Source: Nostoc sp. PCC 7524 (GTDB taxonomy: Bacteria > Cyanobacteriota > Cyanobacteriia > Cyanobacteriales > Nostocaceae). From it: a stretch of 64,000 bases of DNA. Positions 8,444-18,221 of the stretch are shown in pieces (position 1 is the first letter of the stretch; each line of letters begins with the position of its first letter). The stretch is from contig NC_019684.1 of the NCBI RefSeq assembly GCF_000316645.1, forward strand, positions 1,240,001 to 1,304,000. The letters run 5' to 3'. The notes under the pieces were generated by a model that saw only the letters and a program-made list of their open reading frames with translations, ran no database searches and was not told where the DNA came from. The translations under genes were made by a program, and so were the position numbers.

Positions 8444-9211
8444 ATGAAACGACGACAGTTTATTGGTTACGCTGGGGTAGGATTAGCCACAGCTGTAGCC
8501 CCTACATTCGGTGCTTACCTTCCAGCCAATGCTCAATCTAGTGGTATTTCCGTACAGTGGTTGGGTCACACTTGTTTTTTGTTTACTGGTGGTGGGGTGA
8601 AAATTCTTGTCAACCCCTTTAAGACAGTTGGTTGTACTGCTAAATATCGTCCCCCGAAAGTGACAGCAGATTTGGTTTTAATTAGCAGTCAATTACTAGA
8701 TGAAGGTGCAGTGGATGGCTTGCCGGGTAATCCCAAGTTAGTATTTGCACCTGGAGTTTATGAATTTCAAGGTATTAGATTTCAAGGAATTGCCATTGAC
8801 CACGATCGCAAAGGTGGTAAACAATTTGGTATAAATACTGCGTGGAAATGGACTCAAGGGGGAGTCAACATTCTACACCTAGGAGGCGCAGCTGCACCCA
8901 TTTCCATTGAACAAAAAATCCTCATGGGACGACCGGATGTCTTATTAGTCCCTGTAGGTGGTAGTGCCAAGGCGTATAATGCAGAAGAAGCTAAACAAGC
9001 GATCGCAGTCTTAAATCCCAAACTGGTGATTCCTACACATTACCGTACACAAGCTGCTGATCCTAACGCCTGTGATATTGCACCACTAGACGAATTTTTA
9101 ACCTTAATGCAGGGTACAACCGTGCGGCGCAGTAATAGCGACACTATTAATATCAAGTCTGGTAGTTTGCCTGAGAATAGTGAAATTCAGGTGTTAAGCT
9201 ACAAGTTTTGA
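8444..9211 (+). CDS. exported metallo-beta-lactamase-fold protein
   Basis: This 255-aa protein begins with a twin-arginine signal (KRRQFIGYAGVGLATAVAP, likely cleavage after ANA). The mature part resembles the UPF0173/YtnP branch of the metallo-beta-lactamase fold: WLGHTCFLF, ILVNPF, LVPVGG and the C-terminal VIPTHYRT. The usual HxHxDH metal motif is absent in the segment ADLVLISSQLLDEGAVDG, so metal binding and hydrolase activity are doubtful. It is separated by 3 bases from trpG, suggesting one transcript. Export by Tat to the periplasm or thylakoid lumen is inferred. Confidence 0.82.
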   Translation: MKRRQFIGYAGVGLATAVAPTFGAYLPANAQSSGISVQWLGHTCFLFTGGGVKILVNPFKTVGCTAKYRPPKVTADLVLISSQLLDEGAVDGLPGNPKLVFAPGVYEFQGIRFQGIAIDHDRKGGKQFGINTAWKWTQGGVNILHLGGAAAPISIEQKILMGRPDVLLVPVGGSAKAYNAEEAKQAIAVLNPKLVIPTHYRTQAADPNACDIAPLDEFLTLMQGTTVRRSNSDTINIKSGSLPENSEIQVLSYKF

Positions 9212-9541
9212 TGGGACTGGGAATTGGAGACTGGGGAAACAAGGTAGACAAGACAATTGAAGAAGGCAGGAGGCAGAAGGAGCAATTCAGCTATAGGATT
9301 CGACCCCTCCTGAATTGAAACCACTGAATTCTGATTCAGTGGGGGTCTTAAACCCTGTCTTGAAAAGTTGCTCCTCTTGGGTAAAACCCAAGACCGCACT
9401 TTTCGCTTGCTCCCGACCGTCGCGGCAGGAGTCAGTTCGCGCAGCGTCCCGTAGGGAGGGCAGTTTCCCTCCTGCCTCCTGCCCTCTGCCTCCTGCCTCT
9501 CTTGATAAATCTCTCATTCCCTAATCCCTACTCCCTACTCC
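9212..9541. repeat. spacer element with inverted heptad-repeat arms
   Basis: This gene-free 330-base spacer carries a purine-rich arm (9261-9282, GGCAGGA-like units) and a complementary pyrimidine-rich arm (9466-9500). The inner part includes a CACTGAATTCTGATTCAGTG hairpin and a GTCGCGGCAGGAG...CCCGTAGGGAG segment. A second pyrimidine tandem (about 9515-9548) runs to the chlM stop codon. The design matches 41219-41400. No coding frame is convincing. Confidence 0.7.
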
Positions 9542-10234
9542 CTACTCCCCACTACGTGTAGCTTCTAGAATACGCGAAAAGTAAAAACGAGTCTTAGTAA
9601 ATGCCTTTCTTTGGATAGCAAAGCCATTCTTTTCTAGGATTTTCACCACATCAGCCTCACGATGTAGATAGGCGCGAGTGGTTTTACTAGGCCCTGGAAA
9701 GAAACTGCCGATTTTTTTGAGTAAAGCTAAAGCGCAGGTTTTAGGCGCAAAACTCAAAATGATTCTCGACTCAGACAAAGAACAGAGGTGAGAAATCATC
9801 TCATCGGCTTTTTCTTGGGGGTAATGAATGAGGACATCCAAGCAAATCACAGTGTGATAACTGCCGCTTAAAGATTCCAAATCCTGTACCGCAAAGGTAG
9901 GATTTTCAGCATTACCCAAGGCTGCTAAGGCTCTTTGCTTGCCTTCTTCTACCATTTTTTCAGAGATATCGCTGGCATAAACCTTAGCGCCTGCTGTTGC
10001 TAGGGGAATGCTGAGACTACCTACACCACACCCAGCATCGCAGATTGATAACTCTGCTAAATTGCCATCATTTTTCAGCCAGTCGATAACTGTATCCACA
10101 GTTTGCTGGTGTCCATTACGGATGTCTAGCTGGACTTTGTTGACTTCGCCATCGCCATAAATCCGTCTCCATCGGTCAAACCCCGTGGAATTGAAATATT
10201 CGCGAACAATGGTTTTATCGTCGGCTGCGTTCAT
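9542..10234 (-). CDS. chlM: magnesium protoporphyrin IX methyltransferase
   Basis: ChlM transfers a methyl group from S-adenosylmethionine to the C13 propionate of Mg-protoporphyrin IX, the step after Mg-chelatase in chlorophyll synthesis. At 230 aa it has the family length. It shows the N-terminal REYFNSTGFDRWRRIYGD motif typical of BchM/ChlM, the SAM-binding loop ICDAGCGVGSLSIPLA, and the distal SFAPKTCALALLKKIGSFFPG. The ATG at 10234 begins MNAADDKTIV. The gene stands alone on its strand, about 7 kb from chlD. Confidence 0.95.
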   Translation of the reverse strand: MNAADDKTIVREYFNSTGFDRWRRIYGDGEVNKVQLDIRNGHQQTVDTVIDWLKNDGNLAELSICDAGCGVGSLSIPLATAGAKVYASDISEKMVEEGKQRALAALGNAENPTFAVQDLESLSGSYHTVICLDVLIHYPQEKADEMISHLCSLSESRIILSFAPKTCALALLKKIGSFFPGPSKTTRAYLHREADVVKILEKNGFAIQRKAFTKTRFYFSRILEATRSGE

Positions 10235-10368
10235 AAACTTCGATTTTTAAGGCTTCCCGATCCTTAAAATTATCATTGATCAGCACCGCTAAGAGCGATC
10301 GCTCTCACAGATTTTTTGGCAATGGTGGTGTTAATGTTAAATTTAACCTGTTCTTAGGCTAGGAAATC

Positions 10369-11847
10369 TTACTGATCTCGACCTAAACGTTGTAAAGTTC
10401 GCTCCAAATACTCTTGCGCTGAAGAATAATTAGGTTCTAATTTAAGTGCTTGACGAAAATACTCTACAGCTTGCTCATACCTACCAGTTTCATATAAAGC
10501 GCGTCCTAGATTAAAGTAAGCAGGCGTATTTTTAGGGTCAAGCTGAATAGATTGTTGAAGTACCTGAATAGCTTCATTATATCGACCTTGCCTACCAAAA
10601 ATCGAGCCTAAATTGTTGTAAGCATGAGCGTGTCTAGGATTTAGCTTGATAGTTTGACGGTAAGCCGCAATTGCTTCTTCTAAGTTATTTGTTCGAGTTA
10701 GTGTATAACCTAGCAGATAGTGAGCCTCATCATTATTGGGTTCAAGTTTAATGACCTGTCTATAATCTTGTATGGCTTCAGCATAGTTCTTGAGGTACAA
10801 ATTAGCCCTACCTCGCATGAAATATGATTTTGTATGTTGAATATCAAGGGAAATAACATTTTGAAAAGCTGTGCTAGCCTCTTGCCATTTTTCTTCATAA
10901 AACAAAGCCATTCCTAGATTAAAGTAAATAGCTGCCTCACTACTATTAATGCCTTTCGATACAGGTAGTTTAGACACAACTGAATTAATTTCTGACACTA
11001 ATTCAGTTTTGCGGATGTCAAATTGTTTATTGAAGACCCTAGGATTGATATTCTTGACAGAACGCTGTATGATAAATTCGCCTTCTTTTGGTTCTACAGG
11101 CTTTTTGAGAGGCTGATTTTTTTCAGGTTTCCACAATTGACCGTATTGAGTATTCATAGGAAACCACGGTGTATATCCTAAATATTCAGTCCTATCTACT
11201 CGACCATCAAAATCATCATCATAAACCCAAGCCGTTATACCTTGATCTGGATAACCATCTCCATCTAAATCGATATCATTAAAAACCATAATATCAATAT
11301 GACCATCGTAATTAGAATCTATCCAATGGTAATTCATCCAAAATAAACCAGGAAAAATTTTATCGGCATTTTGGGTTTCTTCCTTAACAAATAAAGGACC
11401 TCCATTAAAAACAAAATAATCCATTTTGCCATCTTGATTGAGATCAAACATGAAGCCAAAATCCGGAGAATCATAGTCTCCTGATGGATGGTGTATCCAT
11501 TCATCAGGTTTACCATCATGATTATTATCCATCAAAGTTAAGACAGTGTCAGATGATCCTAGTTTACTTTTAACCTCTAGCAGAATTCGCTGGTCTAACG
11601 ATGCCCACAAAGCATAAGCATGGTATTGAATCGTTTCATAAATATACAGTTGTCTTTGTGGAGTAACGGAGCCAAGCTGTTGAATTGAACGAGTCGAATA
11701 CTTTTGCATCCAATCTTGAGATGATAAAGAATAATCTAAGCTGGGAGTAAATGAAAACGCTGGTAGGTCTATAGCTAACAAAGTTAATAGATTGATTGCT
11801 ATAGAAGCTAATGGTAAAAAACACTGAAAAGCCTGATGTATTTTCAT
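10369..11847 (-). CDS. secreted protein with calcium-type DxDxDG repeats and TPR repeats
   Basis: This 492-aa protein has a hydrophobic N-terminal signal (about residues 10-32). The first half carries a row of EF-hand/dockerin-like loops: DNNHDGKPDEW, DLNQDGKMDYF, DSNYDGHIDIM, DIDLDGDGYPDQG and DDDFDGRVDRTEY, spaced like a calcium-binding repeat domain. After a linker the second half is four to five consecutive TPR units, for example NDEAHYLLGYTLTRTNNLEE and HAHAYNNLGSIFGRQGRYNE. Calcium binding and protein interaction outside the cytoplasm are inferred. I do not recognise a named family for the combination. No operon partner is evident; chlM downstream on the same strand is 134 bases away. 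Confidence 0.8.
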   Translation of the reverse strand: MKIHQAFQCFLPLASIAINLLTLLAIDLPAFSFTPSLDYSLSSQDWMQKYSTRSIQQLGSVTPQRQLYIYETIQYHAYALWASLDQRILLEVKSKLGSSDTVLTLMDNNHDGKPDEWIHHPSGDYDSPDFGFMFDLNQDGKMDYFVFNGGPLFVKEETQNADKIFPGLFWMNYHWIDSNYDGHIDIMVFNDIDLDGDGYPDQGITAWVYDDDFDGRVDRTEYLGYTPWFPMNTQYGQLWKPEKNQPLKKPVEPKEGEFIIQRSVKNINPRVFNKQFDIRKTELVSEINSVVSKLPVSKGINSSEAAIYFNLGMALFYEEKWQEASTAFQNVISLDIQHTKSYFMRGRANLYLKNYAEAIQDYRQVIKLEPNNDEAHYLLGYTLTRTNNLEEAIAAYRQTIKLNPRHAHAYNNLGSIFGRQGRYNEAIQVLQQSIQLDPKNTPAYFNLGRALYETGRYEQAVEYFRQALKLEPNYSSAQEYLERTLQRLGRDQ

Positions 11848-12096
11848 AACTCTTTACCTATTTATGTCAAATGTTAAAAACTAATTGCAACAGAGACTGC
11901 ATATTAAAATGCGCTTATATTTTGTTAATCAAGAGCGCAATAAATATTTTTACCATAAGTTTAAACCTCTCTTTAATTAATTATTTTGTACTCAAAGTTA
12001 CAACACATTTTGATGCTTCATACCTAAGCTCAATGTGTTCTTGCTTAATTTCTCCTGTGAAAATAATTTCTGAATTTAATGAATGTTCGACAGCTA

Positions 12097-13125
12097 TAGC
12101 GTTTCTCAGTCTGGTGAAGTACAGTAGCAACAGTGGGTAAACCAATTATAAATATCATTTAAAGAGATTTGGTTAAAAGCCATTTCAATTGCTTTTGCTA
12201 AATCTGGATAACTTCTAGCACCAAGAGAACGTAGTATGTTCTTCAGCTTCGACCAACAATTTTCAATAGGGGAAAAATCAGGAGAATATGGTGGTAAATA
12301 AATCAACTTAGCTCCGGCAGCCTCAATGAGTGCTTCAATATCTCCACCTTGATGAATTGAGCAATTGTCCATGATTACATAATCACCTTCCTTAAGTTTA
12401 GGAACTAATTTTTGAGCAATATAAGCCTCAAATGTCAGCCCATCAGTTGCACCTAAAATGCTATATTGACTAATCACACCCCTCAGACCAATTGCACCAA
12501 TTATCGAAACATTTTTACTGCGTTTTTGAGGTCGAGAACCATGCGCTCTTTTACCTTTAGGGGAACGAGCAGAATGTCGGCTCAAAGATAGATTAGCTCC
12601 AGCTTCATCAAGGAAAATCAGATGATCAGCAGGTATTCCTTGAATTAAGAGCCAGAACTGGACTCTTAATAATTGAACTCTCTCAGTTTCCTTTTCTGCG
12701 GCGTGCAATGTTTTTTTTAAGCTGATTTCCATCTTCTGTAACATTCTGTCTACTGTGGAAATACCAATCGTTATCCCTGTCTTCTCTTTGAGTTGCTCAC
12801 GAATTTCTGATAAAGTGGCATCATTCTTGGCTTCTACTATTTCAAAAAGAACATTCAATTGTTCTTCATTTAGCTTTGGTGGAGTTTGTTGCATCCTGAC
12901 TTTAGGCGCGATACTTCCTGTTTCTCTATATTGTTTAAGTAATTTCTCAATAAAGCTTAAAGTTACACAAAATCTTTTGGCTAACTGACGTTGTGATATT
13001 CCACCTGTCTTATATGTATCAAGTATTTTTTGGCGTAAATCGAGCGAATATGCTTTCATTTTTACCCTGGCGAAGATGTACAGTTTTATTTGATTTAGTG
13101 TACTTCATTAGACCGGTAAACGCTA
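12097..13125 (-). mobile_element. IS630-family insertion sequence, about 1.03 kb, intact
   Basis: The ends are imperfect inverted repeats: 24 of 29 positions match between 12095-12123 and the reverse complement of 13099-13127, counting the flanking TA. The element lies between TA dinucleotides, as expected for IS630/Tc1 elements that duplicate TA. It contains one full transposase gene. Sequence on both sides joins into one reading frame when it is removed. Confidence 0.92.
12106..13059 (-). CDS. IS630-family transposase
   Basis: This 317-aa DDE transposase has an N-terminal helix-turn-helix (LRQKILDTYKTGGISQRQLA, then RFCVTLSFIEKLLKQY). The catalytic triad sits in IFLDEAG, VIMDNCSIH and PPYSPDFSPIENCWS. 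It is a single uninterrupted frame, unlike many cyanobacterial IS630 copies that need a frameshift, so it may be active. Its stop codon lies only about 10 bases from the left end of the element. Confidence 0.95.
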   Translation of the reverse strand: MKAYSLDLRQKILDTYKTGGISQRQLAKRFCVTLSFIEKLLKQYRETGSIAPKVRMQQTPPKLNEEQLNVLFEIVEAKNDATLSEIREQLKEKTGITIGISTVDRMLQKMEISLKKTLHAAEKETERVQLLRVQFWLLIQGIPADHLIFLDEAGANLSLSRHSARSPKGKRAHGSRPQKRSKNVSIIGAIGLRGVISQYSILGATDGLTFEAYIAQKLVPKLKEGDYVIMDNCSIHQGGDIEALIEAAGAKLIYLPPYSPDFSPIENCWSKLKNILRSLGARSYPDLAKAIEMAFNQISLNDIYNWFTHCCYCTSPD

Positions 13126-13680
13126 TAAAGATGATTCAACAGTTACGCCTTGATGTCTAATTTTTCCTTGAAAATCACCGTGGGCAAGACTAAATTGAAA
13201 CTCGTCTTGGTCAATTACAGTTTTTTCTCCTTCCACAAAACCAATCGTCTTACATTCTGAAGTTATGCTGGTGTTATACTCGCCATTAATCTTCTGAAAC
13301 CCGCGCTTTCTAATCGCATCTGCATATATCTGCAACCTTTCTTCAAAACCAGATATATAAACATCAGCATTAGATTTATTAATAGTCTCTGCCTGACCAT
13401 CAATGAAAGTGTAGATTGTTAAACCCTCTATTCTGCTGGCAGTTTTGGCTGCTAACAAGTTATAGCTAGTTATGAGATATGCTTGTGCTAGGGAATAAGA
13501 AGGAGAATTAAGTGCTTGGTCGAGACTAACACGTATTATTCCTTCTACTGGTGTGGCAAATGCTAAAACTGATATAGTTGTAAGTAGGGCTACTGTGTAA
13601 TATTTACAAAAGTTGATGATCATTTCGCCCTGTTGCTGTTGGCCTACTGCCAGGACTGCATATTTTATAGATTTTTTCAT

Positions 13681-14207
13681 TTACATCCACCCCCGTTGAC
13701 TGTTTGAGTCGTTTTAGGGTATTTCGGGAAACCTATAAGTCCATCACAGACAAGAATTAGAACCAGAATTGACAAGATTAATATTGAGACAGCTATTCCA
13801 TAGGAACGGATATAGTTGAATCTTGAATATATTTTGATTTCTGGTTTATATCCTTAATCTAGGATGAAATTGTGAGGAATTTGTGAGTAATACCATTTCA
13901 GAAAATCTTTGTAACACATCGATTATCTGTAAGGGCGCAAGACCTATCTTTGTGCATTAGTAGGTTAGGATTTAACTCTAGTGGTAGGATAATGAGGCTG
14001 AATTTTGAATTTCGCATAGTTGTACTACTGTTGTGTGCTTATCCTTACTCATATATCACTACTTCACTATTTGAGTATTTCATTTTATTTTGGACAGTGT
14101 TTGTTATTATTAGCCTATTAATTTGACAAATATATCGAGGTTAATTAATTATTTTGGATATTAGAATCTCACAAATATTAACTTATAGACAATCATCATA
14201 GGAATAT
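13681..14207. other. 527-base spacer between the interrupted gene and the antiporter
   Basis: This is an AT-rich divergent spacer that should hold two promoters. I see no RNA gene or repeat in it. The only candidate coding content is the 44-codon hydrophobic frame at 13992-14126. Confidence 0.5.
13992..14126 (+). CDS. possible 44-aa hydrophobic small protein
   Basis: ATG 13992 opens a 44-codon frame, strongly hydrophobic over its last two-thirds (SLFEYFILFWTVFVIISLLI). It ends 82 bases before the antiporter start on the same strand. The ribosome-binding site (AGGAT, very close to the ATG) is weak, and the AT-rich context makes hydrophobic frames likely by chance. Treat it as a candidate only. 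Confidence 0.2.
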   Translation: MRLNFEFRIVVLLLCAYPYSYITTSLFEYFILFWTVFVIISLLI

Positions 14208-16289
14208 ATGGCTTCAAACTTACTAACAGATACTCCTATTATTGCATTTACAATCCTTCTGACAGTAATCTTTACTGTACCACCAATATTTGAACGCTTA
14301 AGACTACCTGGACTGGTAGGATTACTATTGGCGGGCGTAATTCTAGGACAAAATGGCTTAAAGCTTTTAGATTCTGATTCTGAAACTATCAAACTACTTT
14401 CGGATATCGGGAAAGTTTATTTAATGTTTGTGGCGGGATTAGAAATTGATATTGATCAGTTTCGGAAGACGAAAAATAGGTCAATTGGCTTTGGCATTTT
14501 AACATTTTTAGTGCCAATGATTGCTGGCATTTTAGTAGGGCGTTTCTTTAATTTTAGCTGGAATTCATCTGTATTAATTGGTTCTTTATTAGCTTCTCAC
14601 ACTCTCTTGGCATATCCAATTGTCAGCCGCTTAGGAGTGGTGATGAATGAAGCTGTAACAGTGACTATTGGGGCTACAATTTTTACTGACACAGGTGCTT
14701 TGCTCGTTCTAGCAATTTGTGTAGGCATTCACAGTGGAGAATTCACCACTTTCAGTCTATTAACTTTGTTAGGTGGATTAGCAATTTACTCAATTGTCGT
14801 CTTGTTTGGTTTTGATTGGTTAGGTAAAGAGTTTTTTCGCCGTTCTGGGGATGAACAAAGTAATCAATTTTTGTTTATCTTATTAGCTTTATTTTTAGCA
14901 TCGGTTGGAGCGCAAATTATCGGAGTAGAAAAAATCGTTGGTGCGTTTCTTGCTGGTTTAGCAGTCAATGATGTTTTGGGACGTAGCCCTGTTAAAGAAA
15001 AGATTGAGTTTATTGGCAGTGTATTATTTATTCCTTGTTTTTTTGTAGACATGGGATTGCTGATTAACATTCCCGCTTTTATCAAAACTCTTTCTTCTTT
15101 TTGGCTAACTTTGTTGATTATTGTAGCTTTAATTTGTAGCAAATTTTTAGCAGCATTATTTGCTAAATTGCTTTACCGCTATAACAATGCGGAACTCTTA
15201 ACCATGTGGTCATTATCACTGCCACAAGTAGCGGCAACACTGGCTGCAACATTAGTTGCATATCAAACTATGAACTCTGCTGGTGAACGGTTAATTAATG
15301 AAGGTGTCTTAAATAGTGTGATTGTGTTGATGTTGGTGACAGCAATTTTGGGGCCAATTATCACAGCTAGGTTTGCTACTTCATTACAGCTTCCCCAAGC
15401 AGAATTAGACACAGATAGTCTAGCAATGTGGTGGGGAAATGCTGAAGAACAACTAATAGAAGAAAACCATTATCCATTTACAGTATTAGTACCAATATAT
15501 AACCCACAAACTCAGAGATATCTCATAGAAATGGCCGCATTACTGGCTCATCACGAATCTGGGCGGATTATACCATTAGCTATTGCTCAAGCTCATGTGC
15601 ATATGGATGATCCCCAGTTAGGAATCTCACTGGAACAAAGTCAACAAAGATTGAGGTTAGCTAAAGATATCAGTCAAGAGTTTGATGTGGAAGTGCTAAC
15701 TGCCATTCGGATTGATGATGATGTAGCTTTAGGAATTAGCCGCACCAGTCGAGAACAAAATGCTAGTTTAGTGGTGATGGGTTGGTCACGTACAACTGGT
15801 TTACGCGCCCGCTTATTTGGTAGTGTAATTGATAGCGTTTTCTGGTCATCTCATTGTCCGGTAGCAGTAACACGCCTGTTAGATAGCCCTAGTACAATTC
15901 GCAGAATTTTAGTTCCAGTGAAGGACTTAATGCCACAAAGTATAGGGGCTTTAAGATTTGCTCAAATTTTGGCTGATAGTAATCATGGGGAGATAGTGTT
16001 ACTGCACGTTAGCGATCCCAATACACCAGCGCCTTTAGTAGAACTATTTACCTCGCAATTGTCTGATATTGTTACTAACACTCAATTGCAGGTGAACACA
16101 GAGATTAAAACAATTAGGGATGATGATGTTGCTAGAGTAATTATTAGAGAAGCCGCAGCTTTTGATTTAGCAATTTTAAGGGCGGTTCGTTATCGGACAA
16201 CAGGGGGATTTGCCGTTAGCCAGGTGACAACGCAAGTAATTAATGAATTGACTTGCTCAATTGTATTGTTGGGTGCGCCTCATTCATAA
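14208..16289 (+). CDS. CPA2-family cation/proton antiporter with C-terminal Usp-like domains
   Basis: This 693-aa protein has an N-terminal half of about 12 membrane helices of the monovalent cation:proton antiporter-2 (KefB/NapA) type, starting IIAFTILLTVIFTVPPIFERL and including LLASHTLLAYPIVSRLG and GATIFTDTGALLVLA. The cytoplasmic C-terminal 260 residues form two universal-stress-protein-like lobes (VLVPIYNPQTQRYLIEMAAL; RILVPVKDLMPQSIGALRFA). Exchange of Na+ or K+ for H+ is inferred from the fold; the ion cannot be told from sequence. The 3' end overlaps the 3' end of convergent nagA by 6 bases. Confidence 0.9.
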   Translation: MASNLLTDTPIIAFTILLTVIFTVPPIFERLRLPGLVGLLLAGVILGQNGLKLLDSDSETIKLLSDIGKVYLMFVAGLEIDIDQFRKTKNRSIGFGILTFLVPMIAGILVGRFFNFSWNSSVLIGSLLASHTLLAYPIVSRLGVVMNEAVTVTIGATIFTDTGALLVLAICVGIHSGEFTTFSLLTLLGGLAIYSIVVLFGFDWLGKEFFRRSGDEQSNQFLFILLALFLASVGAQIIGVEKIVGAFLAGLAVNDVLGRSPVKEKIEFIGSVLFIPCFFVDMGLLINIPAFIKTLSSFWLTLLIIVALICSKFLAALFAKLLYRYNNAELLTMWSLSLPQVAATLAATLVAYQTMNSAGERLINEGVLNSVIVLMLVTAILGPIITARFATSLQLPQAELDTDSLAMWWGNAEEQLIEENHYPFTVLVPIYNPQTQRYLIEMAALLAHHESGRIIPLAIAQAHVHMDDPQLGISLEQSQQRLRLAKDISQEFDVEVLTAIRIDDDVALGISRTSREQNASLVVMGWSRTTGLRARLFGSVIDSVFWSSHCPVAVTRLLDSPSTIRRILVPVKDLMPQSIGALRFAQILADSNHGEIVLLHVSDPNTPAPLVELFTSQLSDIVTNTQLQVNTEIKTIRDDDVARVIIREAAAFDLAILRAVRYRTTGGFAVSQVTTQVINELTCSIVLLGAPHS

Positions 16290-17456
16290 TCGCATCCAGT
16301 TAAGTTCTTTTGTCGTCTCATCCCAATGCCAGCGTAATAAGTTGGCTTTTTGGTTGATGGCAATTCCTGGTAAACCGATCGCCTGTCTGGGTGCATCTGT
16401 AGCTAAAGCGATCGCACTTTCTACGTCACAAATACCCCACTTCAGCAAGTTCTGTACTCCCACCAATAAGGGTAAAGTTGTCCCTGATAAAGTCCCATCT
16501 GGTAGTCGTGCAGTTCCGTTGTTGACTTCTATCTCCCGACTATCCCAAGGATAGAACCCATCGGGTAGCCCTAGAGGTGAAAGGGCATCACTAACAAGAA
16601 ACAGCCCTTTGGTAGCGCAAAGGAGAATTTGCAACATTGTCGGTGTAATATGTTGCCCATCGGCAATAAAACCACACATCACGCCAGGATGAGTAATTGC
16701 TGCACCTAATAATCCTGGTTCGCGGTGGTGTAGAGATGGCATAGCATTGAAGGCATGAGTCACCATCGTTGCGCCCAGTGCAAAGGCGTGTTTTGCTTGT
16801 GCTTCTGTGGCTTGAGAATGCCCTAAGCTGACGGTGATCCCTAAAGAACGTAAATAAGGAATGACTTCCCCAGTCGGATCTAACTCTGGCGCTAAGGTAA
16901 TGACTTTGACAACATCAGCATAATCACCCAAAACCCGTTTTACTTCATCGATGGTTAGAGGTAAAAGATATTCGGCTGGGTGTGCGCCACGCTTTTGATA
17001 ATTTAAAAATGGCCCTTCTAGATGTACACCTAAAATTTGAGAACCAGTCTTGGGAGTAGAGATAAAATCTGCAATTACAGCCAGCGATCGCTGTATATTT
17101 TCTACAGAAGTCGTTACTAATGTCGGTAAATATCCATCTACTCCCACATCCCATAAAAACTGGGATATTTTTGCTAATAAATGACAATTTTGCGCCGATA
17201 AATCAGGAAACGCCAAACCTAAAGCCCCGTTAATCTGTAAATCCAAACCTCCCAAAGAAATCCAGTCTCCACCAACATCTAATATTTCTAAGTCTGTTGG
17301 TGGCACTCGTTTCCATACTGTCCCCATTGGCAAGATTTGCTCAATTATGCCCTCTTGATTGACTAAGAGCATTTGCAAATCCTGATAGCCAGGAACTCTA
17401 GCATTAATAATGTCTACTGCTTGGGAATTAGGCATTGGGAATTGGGCATGGGGCAT
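16284..17456 (-). CDS. nagA: N-acetylglucosamine-6-phosphate deacetylase
   Basis: NagA removes the acetyl group from GlcNAc-6-phosphate in amino-sugar catabolism and peptidoglycan recycling. The amidohydrolase core shows ILGVHLEGPFLNYQKRGAH (metal-binding Glu in HLEGP), SLGHSQAT, VTHAFNAMPSLHHREPG, CGFIADGQH and the catalytic Asp in LVSDALSPLG. At 390 aa it has the family length. The first 12 residues (MPHAQFPMPNSQ) are read from a heptamer-like repeat upstream, so the true start may be ATG at residue 8 or lie further in. No nagB or transporter is adjacent. Confidence 0.93.
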   Translation of the reverse strand: MPHAQFPMPNSQAVDIINARVPGYQDLQMLLVNQEGIIEQILPMGTVWKRVPPTDLEILDVGGDWISLGGLDLQINGALGLAFPDLSAQNCHLLAKISQFLWDVGVDGYLPTLVTTSVENIQRSLAVIADFISTPKTGSQILGVHLEGPFLNYQKRGAHPAEYLLPLTIDEVKRVLGDYADVVKVITLAPELDPTGEVIPYLRSLGITVSLGHSQATEAQAKHAFALGATMVTHAFNAMPSLHHREPGLLGAAITHPGVMCGFIADGQHITPTMLQILLCATKGLFLVSDALSPLGLPDGFYPWDSREIEVNNGTARLPDGTLSGTTLPLLVGVQNLLKWGICDVESAIALATDAPRQAIGLPGIAINQKANLLRWHWDETTKELNWMRL

Positions 17457-17696
17457 GGGTTATTGGTCATTAACTCATGTACTGACTATTTAATCAAGCA
17501 AAGTAACAGCAATATTTTTAGATAAAAACTTGAAGTTGAAAAGGCTAGGGGAAACATACGTCTTTTATCTTGAATTTTCACTGATCACTCCCACTCACCA
17601 TTCCCTACTCCCCACTCCCCACTCAATATGAGATGATAATTGCACCCCCAGCTTGCTGTGGGGGCTAAAATTTTGCATTTTAAATTTTGAATTATT

Positions 17697-18221
17697 ATGT
17701 CTCCTGTTGTTGGCATTATTATGGGCAGTGATTCCGATTTGCCCACCATGAAAGATGCGATCGCTGTTTGTGATGAGTTTGGTATTGAGAATGAAGTAGC
17801 GATCGTTTCTGCCCATCGTACCCCAGAACGGATGGTGCAATATGCCCAACAAGCTCACCAACGAGGGATTAAGGTAATCATTGCTGGTGCTGGTGGTGCG
17901 GCTCATCTTCCCGGTATGGTGGCATCTTTAACACCATTGCCTGTAATTGGTGTTCCCGTAGCTACCCGCAATTTGCAAGGTGTGGATTCTTTGTATTCTA
18001 TTGTCCAGATGCCAGCAGGTATCCCAGTTGCCACAGTAGCGATAGGTAATGCCAAAAATGCCGGACTATTGGCAGTACAAATCCTTGCTACCCACCAACC
18101 AGAATTACTAGAAAAAGTTCAACAATACCGTCAAAGCCTAGCTGATTTAGTCATGGCAAAGCAAGTGAAACTAGAACAACTAGGCTATGAAAAATATATT
18201 GAAAAAGGGAGTGGGGAGTAG
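17697..18221 (+). CDS. purE: N5-carboxyaminoimidazole ribonucleotide mutase
   Basis: PurE converts N5-CAIR to CAIR in purine synthesis. The class I signature [16 protein letters not shown] is at the N-terminus, followed by SAHRTPERM and the catalytic-site loop [20 protein letters not shown]. The protein is 174 aa, slightly longer than bacterial PurE because of a polar C-terminal tail. It stands alone, without purK. The ATG at 17697 is the first in frame; its upstream region is a repeat-rich spacer shared with divergent nagA. Confidence 0.96.
   Translation: MSPVVGIIMGSDSDLPTMKDAIAVCDEFGIENEVAIVSAHRTPERMVQYAQQAHQRGIKVIIAGAGGAAHLPGMVASLTPLPVIGVPVATRNLQGVDSLYSIVQMPAGIPVATVAIGNAKNAGLLAVQILATHQPELLEKVQQYRQSLADLVMAKQVKLEQLGYEKYIEKGSGE

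Larger units (their letters stand above)
11981..13680 (-). pseudogene. secreted protein of unknown function, interrupted by an IS630-type element
   Basis: The 5' part (13680 down to about 13126) encodes 185 residues with a signal-like N-terminus (VALLTTISVLAFATPVEG) and ends at a TAG formed by the IS end. Removing the element and one copy of the TA target restores a continuous frame. SerSerLeu is followed by AlaValGluHis and 33 more residues to a TAA at 11981-11983, about 222 aa in all. No other lesion is present, so the disruption looks recent. The protein has no family I recognise. The truncated form could still be translated but lacks its last 37 residues. Confidence 0.88.
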
